From Brevibacterium sp. RIT 803 (GTDB lineage Bacteria; Actinomycetota; Actinomycetes; Actinomycetales; Brevibacteriaceae), in assembly GCF_016892625.1 (NCBI RefSeq), contig NZ_JAFEMW010000002.1:620001-684000 (forward strand): DNA of 64,000 bases, in the 5' to 3' direction. Made by a program: the position numbers and the translations under genes. The notes below the pieces were generated by a model. The model was not told the DNA's origin and searched no databases. It worked only from the letters and a program-made list of their open reading frames with translations. This document shows, piece by piece, positions 8,744-17,350 of the stretch (the first letter of the stretch is position 1; every line of letters starts with the position of its first letter).

Positions 8744-9829
8744 TCAGCGGTCGAGGTTTCCTTGGATGAAGGCTTCGACGGCGTCGTGTGCTGCGTCGTC
8801 GCCCTTCTGCTCCGGGGGCGACTTCATGAAGTACGAGGATGCAGAGATGAGAGCTCCGCCGACACCTCGGTCGAGGCCGATCTTCGCTGCACGGACGGCG
8901 TCGATGATCACTCCGGCCGAGTTCGGTGAGTCCCAGACCTCGAGCTTGTACTCCAGCGACACCGGAGCATCGCCGAAGTTGCGTCCCTCAAGACGGACGA
9001 AGGCCCACTTGCGGTCATCGAGCCACTCGATGTAGTCGCTGGGACCGATGTGGACGTTGCGGGGAGCGAGCTCGGCCGTCGTGTTCGAGGTCACGGCCTG
9101 GGTCTTCGAGATCTTCTTCGATTCGAGGCGCTTGCGTTCGAGCATGTTCTTGAAGTCCATGTTGCCACCGACGTTGAGCTGGTATGTGCGGTCGAGGACG
9201 ACGCCGCGGTCTTCGAACAGTTTGGCCATCACACGGTGGGTGATGGTCGCACCAATCTGGCTCTTGATGTCGTCGCCGACGATCGGCACTCCGGCGGCAC
9301 GGAACTTCTCGTCCCATTCCTTGGTGCCGGCGATGAAGACGGGCAGGGCGTTGACGAAGGCGACCTTCGCATCGATTGCGGCCTGCGCGTAGTACTCGAC
9401 GGCCTCCTGCGAACCCACGGGCAGGTAGCAGACGAGAACATCGGCCTTCGCGTCGCGCAGCGCCTGCGCGACGTCAACCGGTTCGGCGTCGGATTCGTCG
9501 ATGGTCTCGCGGTAGTACTCGCCGAGTCCGTCCAGGGTCGGCCCGCGCTGAACCTCGACGCCGGTCGATGGCACGTCTGCGATCTTGATCGTGTTGTTCT
9601 CGCTGGCCGTGATCGCCTCAGCAATATCCGCGCCGACCTTCTTGCCGTCGACATCGAATGCGGCGACGAATTCGATGTCACCGACGTGATAGTCCCCGAA
9701 TTCAACGTGCATGAGGCCCGGTACTTTACTGCCCGGGGCTGTATCCCGGTAATACTCAACACCTTGGATCAGGGAAGAGGCGCAGTTGCCCAATCCGGCA
9801 ATCGCGACTCGAATCGATTTCGTTCCCAC
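8744..9829 (-). CDS. ino1: Inositol-3-phosphate synthase
   Basis: A 361-residue protein matching the short actinobacterial form. The NAD-binding N-terminus [16 protein letters not shown], the [19 protein letters not shown] region, [15 protein letters not shown] and [13 protein letters not shown] are strong family signatures. It converts glucose 6-phosphate to inositol 3-phosphate in the cytosol, the first step toward phosphatidylinositol and, in actinobacteria, mycothiol. The start is GTG at 9829, with GGAGATATC about 6 bases upstream. The 180-bp upstream spacer carries a 20-bp direct repeat (9929-9970) that could be an operator. Confidence 0.95.
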   Translation of the reverse strand: MGTKSIRVAIAGLGNCASSLIQGVEYYRDTAPGSKVPGLMHVEFGDYHVGDIEFVAAFDVDGKKVGADIAEAITASENNTIKIADVPSTGVEVQRGPTLDGLGEYYRETIDESDAEPVDVAQALRDAKADVLVCYLPVGSQEAVEYYAQAAIDAKVAFVNALPVFIAGTKEWDEKFRAAGVPIVGDDIKSQIGATITHRVMAKLFEDRGVVLDRTYQLNVGGNMDFKNMLERKRLESKKISKTQAVTSNTTAELAPRNVHIGPSDYIEWLDDRKWAFVRLEGRNFGDAPVSLEYKLEVWDSPNSAGVIIDAVRAAKIGLDRGVGGALISASSYFMKSPPEQKGDDAAHDAVEAFIQGNLDR

Positions 9830-9928
9830 GTCTGTGATATCTCCTTTGTCATTCCGGGTCTCCCCGAGCGTCGAGTCTCCCCGACTGGGGCCACCTTGGA
9901 ATGACCCCGACTATTCATCTTAATGTCC

Positions 9929-9970
9929 TCGTCAAAACGGCGAGACGTCTTCGTCGAAACGGCGAGACGT
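9929..9970. repeat. 20-bp direct repeat upstream of ino1
   Basis: Copies at 9929-9948 and 9951-9970 differ at one base and share AACGGCGAGACGT; the period is 22 bp, two helical turns. They lie about 100-140 bp upstream of the ino1 start codon. The spacing suits a DNA-binding protein, but this is inference. Confidence 0.7.
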
Positions 9971-9972
9971 GT

Positions 9973-10002
9973 GATCGGCTTGGCGGTTGGCCTCCGCCGA
10001 TC
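9973..10002 (-). terminator. Hairpin downstream of prfC
   Basis: Arms GATCGGC (9973-9979) and GCCGATC (9996-10002), with further GGCGG/CCGCC pairing inside. It begins 14 bp past the prfC stop. Confidence 0.5.
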
Positions 10003-10015
10003 GCGGTATGTGCGC

Positions 10016-11608
10016 TCAGCTGACGACGAGCGGTTCCAAAACCAGGTCCGGGTGATTCTTCTGCACACCCTGGAGCCGCCACCGATCCGAGAACAGAGCC
10101 AGCAGCTCCCCGTCGGACCGGTGCAGAACTTCAACTGATCGTTCCCTTGCCAGAGTCGGGACGCATTCCGGTGTGGTGCGCCTGGCCAACGAGAAGTTGA
10201 GGCGCTCCAGCGCACAGGGTGCGTGGAATTCGTTGTTCATCCGGTCCTCGGCGACCTCGAACTGCATCGGCCCGACGGCTCCGAGAACTGGGGCCTGATC
10301 GCCGCGCAGGTCAGAGCGCAGCACCTGGATGACGCCTTCGTGGTCGAGCTGTTCGATGCCGCGGCGGAACTGCTTGTACTTCGAGGAGTCCTTGGCCCGG
10401 ATCACCATGAAGTGTTCGGGAGAGAACGTCGGAATCCCTGGGAATTCGACCTTCTTGTCCAAGTAGAGCGAATCGCCGACTCGCAGAGCACTGGCGTTGA
10501 CCAGACCGACGACGTCACCTGGGAATGCTTCGTCGACGACATCCCGGTCCCGGCCGAAGACCTGCTGCGCGTACTTCGTGGCGAAGGGTTTGCCGGTCGC
10601 GGCGTGGGTGAGCACGGAACCGCGTTCGAAGACGCCGGAGCAGACACGGATATAGGCCAGCCGGTCACGGTGGTTGGAGTCCATTCCAGCTTGGACCTTG
10701 AAGACGAATCCGGAGAACGGGTCGGCCACGTCACGGGGTTCATCGTCCTTGTCCAGCCGGGCCTCTGCAGCAGGTGCCAGGTCGACGAGCATGTCGAGGA
10801 GTTTGTGGATGCCGAAGTTGAGCACCGCCGAGGCGAACATCACCGGGGTCGATTTACCGGCCAGGAAGGTCTGTTGATCGTGGTTCTGATCTTCCATGTC
10901 GAGGAGATCGGATTCGTCGACCGCGGTCTGCCAGGCATCACCTTCGAGCTCGATGGCTTTGTCCGCGGCGTAGGTCTCTTCCCCGGCGATGGCGGCACCG
11001 GCATTGGTGCGGTCGTACTTCGTGTATTCACCGGTGAGACGGTCGAGGACTCCCCTGAAGTCACCGGATTGCCCGACAGGCCAGGTCAGCGGGGTGGGCA
11101 GGAGGCCGGTGCGCTCCTGGACCTCATCCATGAGCTCAAGAGCGTCGAGACCGGCACGGTCCCATTTGTTGACCACGGTGATGATCGGAATGTTGCGGTG
11201 GGCACAGACTTCGAAGAGCTTCATGGTCTGCGCCTCGAGGCCCTTGGCCGCATCGATGAGCATCACGGCGCAGTCGACGGCTGAGAGCACACGGTAGGTG
11301 TCCTCAGAGAAGTCCGCGTGGCCCGGGGTGTCAACGAGGTTGAAGACCGCATCCCGGTACTCGAACTGCAGCGCGGCCGAGGAGATCGAGATGCCGCGGT
11401 CCTGCTCCATCTTCATCCAGTCGGAGACAGTCGCGCGGCGACCGGCCTTGCCGTGGGTGGCGCCTGCCTTGCCGATGGCTCGCGCGTGCAGGGCGAGCGC
11501 CTCGGTGGTCGTCGATTTACCCGCGTCGGGGTGCGAAATGACAGCGAACGTCCGGCGGCGAGCCGCCTGGGTTCGAATGTCCTTGTCAGAGTACTGGCCA
11601 GAAGTCAC
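10016..11608 (-). CDS. prfC: Peptide chain release factor 3
   Basis: A 530-residue translational GTPase. The P-loop is SHPDAGKSTTTE (usual form is AHPDAGKTTLTE); G3 is DTPGHADFSEDTYR; G4 is NKWDR. The domain order and length match RF3, which recycles RF1/RF2 after peptide release. The start is taken as the GTG at 11608, because a TAAGAT -10 element lies exactly six bases upstream, implying a leaderless mRNA; an in-frame TTG lies one codon earlier. It is monocistronic. Confidence 0.95.
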   Translation of the reverse strand: MTSGQYSDKDIRTQAARRRTFAVISHPDAGKSTTTEALALHARAIGKAGATHGKAGRRATVSDWMKMEQDRGISISSAALQFEYRDAVFNLVDTPGHADFSEDTYRVLSAVDCAVMLIDAAKGLEAQTMKLFEVCAHRNIPIITVVNKWDRAGLDALELMDEVQERTGLLPTPLTWPVGQSGDFRGVLDRLTGEYTKYDRTNAGAAIAGEETYAADKAIELEGDAWQTAVDESDLLDMEDQNHDQQTFLAGKSTPVMFASAVLNFGIHKLLDMLVDLAPAAEARLDKDDEPRDVADPFSGFVFKVQAGMDSNHRDRLAYIRVCSGVFERGSVLTHAATGKPFATKYAQQVFGRDRDVVDEAFPGDVVGLVNASALRVGDSLYLDKKVEFPGIPTFSPEHFMVIRAKDSSKYKQFRRGIEQLDHEGVIQVLRSDLRGDQAPVLGAVGPMQFEVAEDRMNNEFHAPCALERLNFSLARRTTPECVPTLARERSVEVLHRSDGELLALFSDRWRLQGVQKNHPDLVLEPLVVS

Positions 11609-11614
11609 CAAAAT

Positions 11615-11653
11615 ATCTTATCTCTCTTCTGTCTCTGACCGGGTGTCCGGTCA
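11615..11653 (-). promoter_or_regulatory. prfC promoter with palindrome
   Basis: On the minus strand the -10 TAAGAT lies at 11615-11620, six bases before the GTG. Just upstream is a perfect 7-4-7 palindrome TGACCGG-GTGT-CCGGTCA (11636-11653), covering the -35 area. It looks like an operator; the regulator is unknown. Confidence 0.5.
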
Positions 11654-11782
11654 GTCACAGTTGTGGTCGGTGCGCTTCTGCTGCTGAGTTGGGCGAGCGT
11701 CTGCGGCTGAGTTCAGTCCGCGTGAGCGGTACAGCAGGGGCGTCCAGCGTCCTGTCGGATTCTGCGATTAAGCTGGGTGGCG

Positions 11783-12157
11783 ATGAATGAGGAATTTGTT
11801 GAATACGCCGGACGCTCTGAACCGAAGGAACGCCTGCTCAAGGCCCTACCGCTGATTCTCGCAGCGATCCTCGGCATCCCCTTCCTCGTGTTGGCGATCA
11901 AGTTCTCCCTCGAGATCGGCCAAGTCACCAGTTACCTCTTCGACCTCGGAACCTCCGGTTTGGAAGCCTTCAGCATGGTGATGCTCAGCCTCTCCGGTGC
12001 ATTCTGCCTCGTCTTCTACCTCGTGTTCCTGTTCATCGGCACCCGAAGGCGCACCTGGAAGTGGCGTATCTGGTGGTCTGTCGCGGCCTTCCTGGCTGCG
12101 GCCATCCTCCCCATCTGGTGGCTGTTCGCCGGCTACTTCACCTCCGCCCCCGCCTAG
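11783..12157 (+). CDS. Hypothetical membrane protein
   Basis: A 124-residue protein from ATG 11783 (or 126 from the GTG at 11777). It has an acidic 20-residue N-terminus and three membrane helices (about 23-43, 57-85, 93-115), with a Lys/Arg-rich loop between helices 2 and 3. No family was recognised. A TAAGCT hexamer lies 8 bases before the ATG, possibly a -10 of a leaderless promoter. It is divergent from prfC and convergent with hrpA. Confidence 0.6.
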   Translation: MNEEFVEYAGRSEPKERLLKALPLILAAILGIPFLVLAIKFSLEIGQVTSYLFDLGTSGLEAFSMVMLSLSGAFCLVFYLVFLFIGTRRRTWKWRIWWSVAAFLAAAILPIWWLFAGYFTSAPA

Positions 12158-12306
12158 CTTCGCAGCCGCGTCGTCCGGTGCCCATCAGTATTCGGAACTC
12201 GGCACCTTCACTACACAGCGCCCCCTCACCCGCAGCACCGAAACATCTCGTTGCCGCGGTACGTTCAGCGACTGACGTCGCAGGGTGCGTGCAGGTCGCG
12301 TGCCCG

Positions 12307-15300
12307 TCACAGTTGCGCGAGGGCCTTTGCGATCCTCTTCTCCGACACCGGGTGGGCCGTTCCCAGCGAGTTCGCGTAGAGGCTGACGCGCAGCTCCTCG
12401 AGCATGATGATCACGTCCCGCCACTGACTGGGCACAGAGACCACGATCGTCGACCAGTCTGCCTTGGACAGTTCGGGGAATCTGTTAGCGACCTTCTTCA
12501 TCACGGAGTCGGCGCTTCCGCTGACGCGGTCCATGAGCTGTTTGTCACGCATCGGCGAGTTCTGCATTCCGTCGATGCGAACCACCTCTGCCTGCACCCA
12601 CCTCGGCAGGTCGCGAACCATCTGCCCGGACATCGCGGCAATCGACTCACCCGTGACTCGCGAACCGCGCCAAGCCTGCACATCGGCGAGGTTGGACAGG
12701 ATCGCCAGGGACGAAGCCCTCGACACACGCCGGTCGAGTTCGGTCGTGGACCGCAGCGACTTCATCAGGTGAGGCAGCAGGCTCGAGCATATGTCGGTCA
12801 GCGTGGCCTGCATGGTGGTTTCGAGCCGTCCGAACTCATCGGCGTCTGCCACCCAGGCGGTCTCTGCTGGTCCTAATTCAGTCTCGACGACAGTGCGGAT
12901 ACCGGCCCTGATGAGTGCGTGGAGCATTTCGTCCGAGGACTTCTGGTGGCCGGCGAGGATGAGTTTCTCATCGGTCGTCAGTCCGTCCCGCAGGTATTTC
13001 AGTGACTCGTTCGTACGCAGGCTCAGCAAGGTGATCAGTCCCTCACGCGAGGCCAGGCGGGACTGGGCAGCTGTATCGAAGGCGATGAGGTCGACGCTGC
13101 TGCCACGGTCGGCCAGGCCCGGTACGGCACCGACGTCTGCCTCGTCTGGGTCAGTCAGTGTGGCGAACGACCATGAGGTCAGCCCGGTCTTGGCAGTGAA
13201 CGAGGCTTGCTTCGCCCGAGCCTTGCGCACCTGGGGCTTCGCCGTCGCGGTCAGTTTGCTCAGATCCTCACCGATACCGACTGTCGTGGTCCCGTCGATG
13301 ACTCGGAAGCGGATCCTCAGGTGCGGTGGAATGCGGTCGTGGTCGAAGTCCTCGGCGGTCACGGTGATGGGCACCAGGTCATTCAGACCTCCCCCGCCTG
13401 CGCGTTCGCTCAACTGAGCAGCGAGCACCTCGGGCAGAGCCCCGCGATAGGGGGTGAGGACCGGCAGGATGTCGCGGGCGACGTCCGGTGCTGGCACGAA
13501 GTAGCGGCGCTTGTTCTTCGGCAGCGACCGTATGTAGGCTGCGACGAGTTCCTCCCGCAGTCCTGGGACCTGCCAAGAGAATTCGTCGGAATCCACGAGG
13601 GGCACGGAGACTGCAGGCAGCTCGACGGTCACCCCGTCCTCGGTGCTGCCTGGTTCGAAGGAGTATCGCAGCTTCGCCATCGAACCGTCGACCAGTTCCC
13701 ATTCCATCGGGAAGTCGTCGGCCACCGAGGCGGTCAGTTCCTCGCTGTCGTCGCTGAGCAGGATCGACGTGGTCAGATCCAGCAGGTGCGAGTCGCGACG
13801 CTTCTGCTTCTTCCACCAGGAGCGGAAGTCCGCCGCCGAGGTGGTCGTGGCCGGAATCCGCTCATCGTAGAACTCGAAGAGGGCGTCGTCCTGATCCAGG
13901 ACCCTGCGGTTGCGTGTGCGTGAGGCCAGCGCCTCTGCCTCATCGATGACCGTCGCATTGTGGTCGAGGAATCCGAAGCGTTCGTGCCAGTCACCTTCGA
14001 TGAGGCCCTTGCGGATGAACATGTCGCGCGCGGCCTCCCGGTCGAAGGCGCCGTATCCGACGCGACGGTCGGAGACGAGGGTGACGCCGTAGAGCGAGAT
14101 CTTCTCGTAGACCATCGAGCCGCCGGCCTTCTTCGACCAGTGCGGGTCCGAATACTGTCTGGTCACCAGGTCACCGGCCGCCTCGACGACCCAATCGGGT
14201 TCGATCGCTGAGACGGTGCGTGCCCACAGCCTGGAGGTTTCGACCAGCTCCGCGGCCATGACGAAGTCGGGCTTCTTCTTGAACAGACCAGAACCGGGGA
14301 AGATCGCGAAGCGGGTGCCTCGGGCCCCCTGATAGTCCTTGTTGCGCTCTGACCTGGAACCGATCATCGACAGCAGCCCAGTCAGCAGGGCACGGTGAAT
14401 GGCTGCGGCATGCGGGTCGAGCCGCGCACTGGCAGCACTCTGCCCGGAGCCATTCGCGTCGTCGTGTCCACCGTTCTTCTTCGCGCTGCGCTTCTGCGCA
14501 CTGAGTTCGGCGAATCCGACCTTGCCGTTGGCGCTTTTCGCTCCTGTCGCCGCTGTGGCAGCGTTCGACGCGGACCCGGGCCTCGCCGCGGCGAGGCCAT
14601 GGTAATCAGGAGATGACCCGGACGACGGAGATTTCTCGGCAGCAGACGCGTCGACCGGGCGCCACACAGTTTTGTTGACGCGGATACCGGCGGTTCCGAG
14701 CAGAGAGCGCAGCTGGCCGACGAGGTCCTGCCATTCGCGTATGCGCACGAAGTTGAGGAATTCGGCCTTGCACTGGCGACGGAACTTCGAACTCGTCAGC
14801 GTCGATTGCTGGTCGTCCAGGTAGTTCCACAAGTTGAGGTATGAGAGGAAGTCACTGCCCGGGTGGGTGAAGCGGGCGTGCTTCTCGTCGGCGGCGGCTC
14901 GCACCTCGGTGGGACGTTCGCGGGGGTCCTGAATGGACAGCGCAGCCACGATGATGGTGACTTCTCCCCCACATCCCGCCTCGGCGCCGGCAATGACCAT
15001 GCGTGCCAGTCTCGGGTCGATCGGGAGCAGTGACAGCTGCCGACCGGTGGGGGTGACCGTGATCGTTCCGGCCTTATCGCTGGTCAGGGCACCCAGTTCG
15101 GAGAGCATGGTGCGTCCGTCACGGACGGCCTTGGCCTCCGGCGGAGTGAGGAACGGGAATTCGAGGATCTCCTTGTCACTCGACGCGAACCCGAGGTCGG
15201 TCATCTGCAGGATGACGCTGGCCAAGTTGGTGCGTAGGATCTCCGGGTCGGTGAACTCGGGTCGCGAGTCGAAGTCAGCTTCCGAATACAGGCGAATGCA

Positions 15301-16590
15301 GATGCCGTCGCTGGTACGGCCCGAGCGGCCCTTGCGCTGGTTCGCGCTCGCCTGGGAGATGCGTTCGATCGGCAGACGTTGGACGCGGGTGCGGTTGGAG
15401 TACCGGGAGATGCGGGCGGTGCCGACGTCGATGACGTATTTGATGCCGGGCACGGTCAGTGACGTTTCGGCGACGTTCGTGGCCAGCACGAGGCGTGGCC
15501 TGGAGTGGGGTTTGAAGACCTTCTGCTGTTCACCTGCGGAGAGTCTGGCGAAGAGCGGCACGACCTCCCAGTTGCTCAGGCGTGGCCGTTTGCGCAGGTG
15601 GGCCTCCAGAGCATCAGCGGTATCGCGGATCTCGCGCTCGCCGGAGAGGAAGACGAGGATGTCGCCGGGATCTTCGGCGCTGAGTTCGTCGAAGGCTGCG
15701 ATGATGCCTTCGGTCTGTTCCTCCGGCCCAGTTTCGTAGCTTCCTGACTCCCCTGGTCCATCGACCTCGTCGTCTTCCTCGTCGTCGACGAGCGGACGGT
15801 AGCGCACCTCGACCGGATAGGTTCGGCCAGCGACCTCGATGATCGGTGCGTCGTCGAAGTGCGCGGCGAAGGACTGCGGATCAATCGTCGCCGAGGTGAT
15901 GATGACCTTGAGCTCGGGCCGTTTCCCCATCACTTCTTTGAGGTAGCCGAGGAGGAAATCGATGTTGAGGCTGCGTTCGTGAGCCTCGTCGATGATGATG
16001 ACTTCGTAGTCGCGCAGCAGTTTGTCCCGAGAGAGCTCGGAGAGCAGGATGCCGTCGGTCATGACCTTGACTCGGGTCGAATCCGCGACCTGCGCGGTGA
16101 AGCGAACCTGGTACCCGATAGTCCCGCCGAGGTCCTCACCGAGCTCGTCGGCGATGCGATCGGCCACGGTTCTGGCAGCGATTCGCCGAGGCTGCGTGTG
16201 CCCGATCAGTCCGTTGACTCCCAGCCCCAATTCGAGGCAGATCTTGGGCAGCTGGGTGGTCTTGCCCGATCCCGTCTCACCCGCGACGATGACGACCTGG
16301 TTGTCGCGGATGGCCGCGGCGATCTTGTCCTTCGCCGCGGAGACAGGCAGGTTGGCCGGGTAAGTGACATCGACCGACTGTGACCGGCGGGCGGCAGTCA
16401 GCCGTGCCCGGCGCTCCCGGTGACCGGCACCGGTGCTCTTGCGCCGCTGATTCTTCCGCCGAGGTTGCCGCTTCGGCGACTGCGAGTCCTTGGGTGAGGG
16501 CTGCGAGTCCTGCCGCGGTGATTGCGCGTCCTTGCTCGAGGTCGACGTTTCAGTGCGCGGGGTCGAGGATGCTGAGTTCTCATGTGCCAT
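12307..16590 (-). CDS. hrpA: ATP-dependent RNA helicase HrpA
   Basis: A 1427-residue DEAH-box helicase. Residues 1-70 are a Ser/Gln/Lys/Arg-rich disordered extension. Walker A GETGSGKTTQ is near 104-113 and the DEAH box IIIDEAHERS near 200; SATIDPQSF and QRKGRSGRTSDG are motifs III and VI. The helicase-associated domains follow, then the long C-terminal region (DUF3418-like) that defines HrpA rather than HrpB. HrpA unwinds structured RNA and in other bacteria rescues stalled ribosomes. Thr-Ser-Ala at about residue 918 is encoded by a copy of the 11-mer repeat (13834-13844). Confidence 0.93.
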   Translation of the reverse strand: MAHENSASSTPRTETSTSSKDAQSPRQDSQPSPKDSQSPKRQPRRKNQRRKSTGAGHRERRARLTAARRSQSVDVTYPANLPVSAAKDKIAAAIRDNQVVIVAGETGSGKTTQLPKICLELGLGVNGLIGHTQPRRIAARTVADRIADELGEDLGGTIGYQVRFTAQVADSTRVKVMTDGILLSELSRDKLLRDYEVIIIDEAHERSLNIDFLLGYLKEVMGKRPELKVIITSATIDPQSFAAHFDDAPIIEVAGRTYPVEVRYRPLVDDEEDDEVDGPGESGSYETGPEEQTEGIIAAFDELSAEDPGDILVFLSGEREIRDTADALEAHLRKRPRLSNWEVVPLFARLSAGEQQKVFKPHSRPRLVLATNVAETSLTVPGIKYVIDVGTARISRYSNRTRVQRLPIERISQASANQRKGRSGRTSDGICIRLYSEADFDSRPEFTDPEILRTNLASVILQMTDLGFASSDKEILEFPFLTPPEAKAVRDGRTMLSELGALTSDKAGTITVTPTGRQLSLLPIDPRLARMVIAGAEAGCGGEVTIIVAALSIQDPRERPTEVRAAADEKHARFTHPGSDFLSYLNLWNYLDDQQSTLTSSKFRRQCKAEFLNFVRIREWQDLVGQLRSLLGTAGIRVNKTVWRPVDASAAEKSPSSGSSPDYHGLAAARPGSASNAATAATGAKSANGKVGFAELSAQKRSAKKNGGHDDANGSGQSAASARLDPHAAAIHRALLTGLLSMIGSRSERNKDYQGARGTRFAIFPGSGLFKKKPDFVMAAELVETSRLWARTVSAIEPDWVVEAAGDLVTRQYSDPHWSKKAGGSMVYEKISLYGVTLVSDRRVGYGAFDREAARDMFIRKGLIEGDWHERFGFLDHNATVIDEAEALASRTRNRRVLDQDDALFEFYDERIPATTTSAADFRSWWKKQKRRDSHLLDLTTSILLSDDSEELTASVADDFPMEWELVDGSMAKLRYSFEPGSTEDGVTVELPAVSVPLVDSDEFSWQVPGLREELVAAYIRSLPKNKRRYFVPAPDVARDILPVLTPYRGALPEVLAAQLSERAGGGGLNDLVPITVTAEDFDHDRIPPHLRIRFRVIDGTTTVGIGEDLSKLTATAKPQVRKARAKQASFTAKTGLTSWSFATLTDPDEADVGAVPGLADRGSSVDLIAFDTAAQSRLASREGLITLLSLRTNESLKYLRDGLTTDEKLILAGHQKSSDEMLHALIRAGIRTVVETELGPAETAWVADADEFGRLETTMQATLTDICSSLLPHLMKSLRSTTELDRRVSRASSLAILSNLADVQAWRGSRVTGESIAAMSGQMVRDLPRWVQAEVVRIDGMQNSPMRDKQLMDRVSGSADSVMKKVANRFPELSKADWSTIVVSVPSQWRDVIIMLEELRVSLYANSLGTAHPVSEKRIAKALAQL

Positions 16591-16696
16591 TTCAGTCCCA
16601 GCTTATCGCCTGCCCTGCCGAGGTAGGCACTTCCCGTGCGTGTACGCTTCCAGTCCCACGTGCGTGGACTCGCCCGGCAGCGGTGTTCGAAGGTGC

Positions 16697-17284
16697 TCAG
16701 GCGTTATTGGCCAACGACCGCAGCTTGGCGAGGTAGGCCTCCCAGTCATGGCCCTCCGGCATGTTCGGACTGCGCGGGTTGAGACCGACCTGCTCGTCGA
16801 TGCCTTCGCGAACGATGTCGACCTGTCCTACATGCCGTGCAAGGTCCACGATGACGTGAACCATGATCTGCTGCAGAGACACTGCAGCCTTCTCCGCCGG
16901 CCAATGTGGAACCGTGCCCTGCGCATCGAGAGAATGCGTGTCGATGGTTTCGTCGGCGAAGGTCCACACACGTCTGTAGAAGTCGATGACTGATTCCGCC
17001 GATTCGCTCTCCGTCGCGTACCAGTCGGCCTGCGGATCGGCTTCGAACTGCTCATAGGAGACGGTCTCGGCTGGGTTCGGCCAAGGCCTGCCGAAGGTGT
17101 CGCCGAAGTACCCGATCTCCACATTGGCCATGTGTTTGACGACACCGGTGAGGTTGAGTCCTGTGCCCGTGCGCGGCAACCGCAGGTCACGTTCGCTGAG
17201 TCCATCGAGCTTCCACATCAGATCGTTGCGGCATGCCTGCAGGTGGTTCTTCAAGATCGTCTTCATCGCATCGTCGCGGGCCAT
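16697..17284 (-). CDS. DinB/DUF664-family protein
   Basis: A 195-residue four-helix-bundle protein. The likely metal-binding histidines are in GVVKHMANVEIGYFGD (about residue 51) and QIMVHVIVDLARHVGQVDIV (about 142 and 150), the arrangement of DinB-like thiol transferases that use mycothiol or bacillithiol. Mycothiol use would fit the ino1 gene nearby, but this is inference. A CAGACT hexamer six bases before the ATG suggests a leaderless start. Confidence 0.8.
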   Translation of the reverse strand: MARDDAMKTILKNHLQACRNDLMWKLDGLSERDLRLPRTGTGLNLTGVVKHMANVEIGYFGDTFGRPWPNPAETVSYEQFEADPQADWYATESESAESVIDFYRRVWTFADETIDTHSLDAQGTVPHWPAEKAAVSLQQIMVHVIVDLARHVGQVDIVREGIDEQVGLNPRSPNMPEGHDWEAYLAKLRSLANNA

Positions 17285-17295
17285 GTATCAAGTCT

Positions 17296-17340
17296 GCCGC
17301 ACCGGCGGGTAGAAGACCAGAGTCTTCCCGCCGGTGCGGC
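17296..17340 (-). terminator. Strong hairpin after the Nramp-like gene
   Basis: Perfect 14-bp inverted repeat (17296-17309 and 17327-17340) built on GCCGCACCGGCGGG, placed 11 bp past the stop codon of the Nramp-like gene. Confidence 0.75.
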
Positions 17341-17350
17341 CGACCACATC

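Noticed and set aside
9850..9905. Long hairpin with arms GTCATTCC/GGAATGAC upstream of ino1
   Set aside because: Only eight pairs with a loop of about 42 bases; too weak to call a riboswitch or attenuator.
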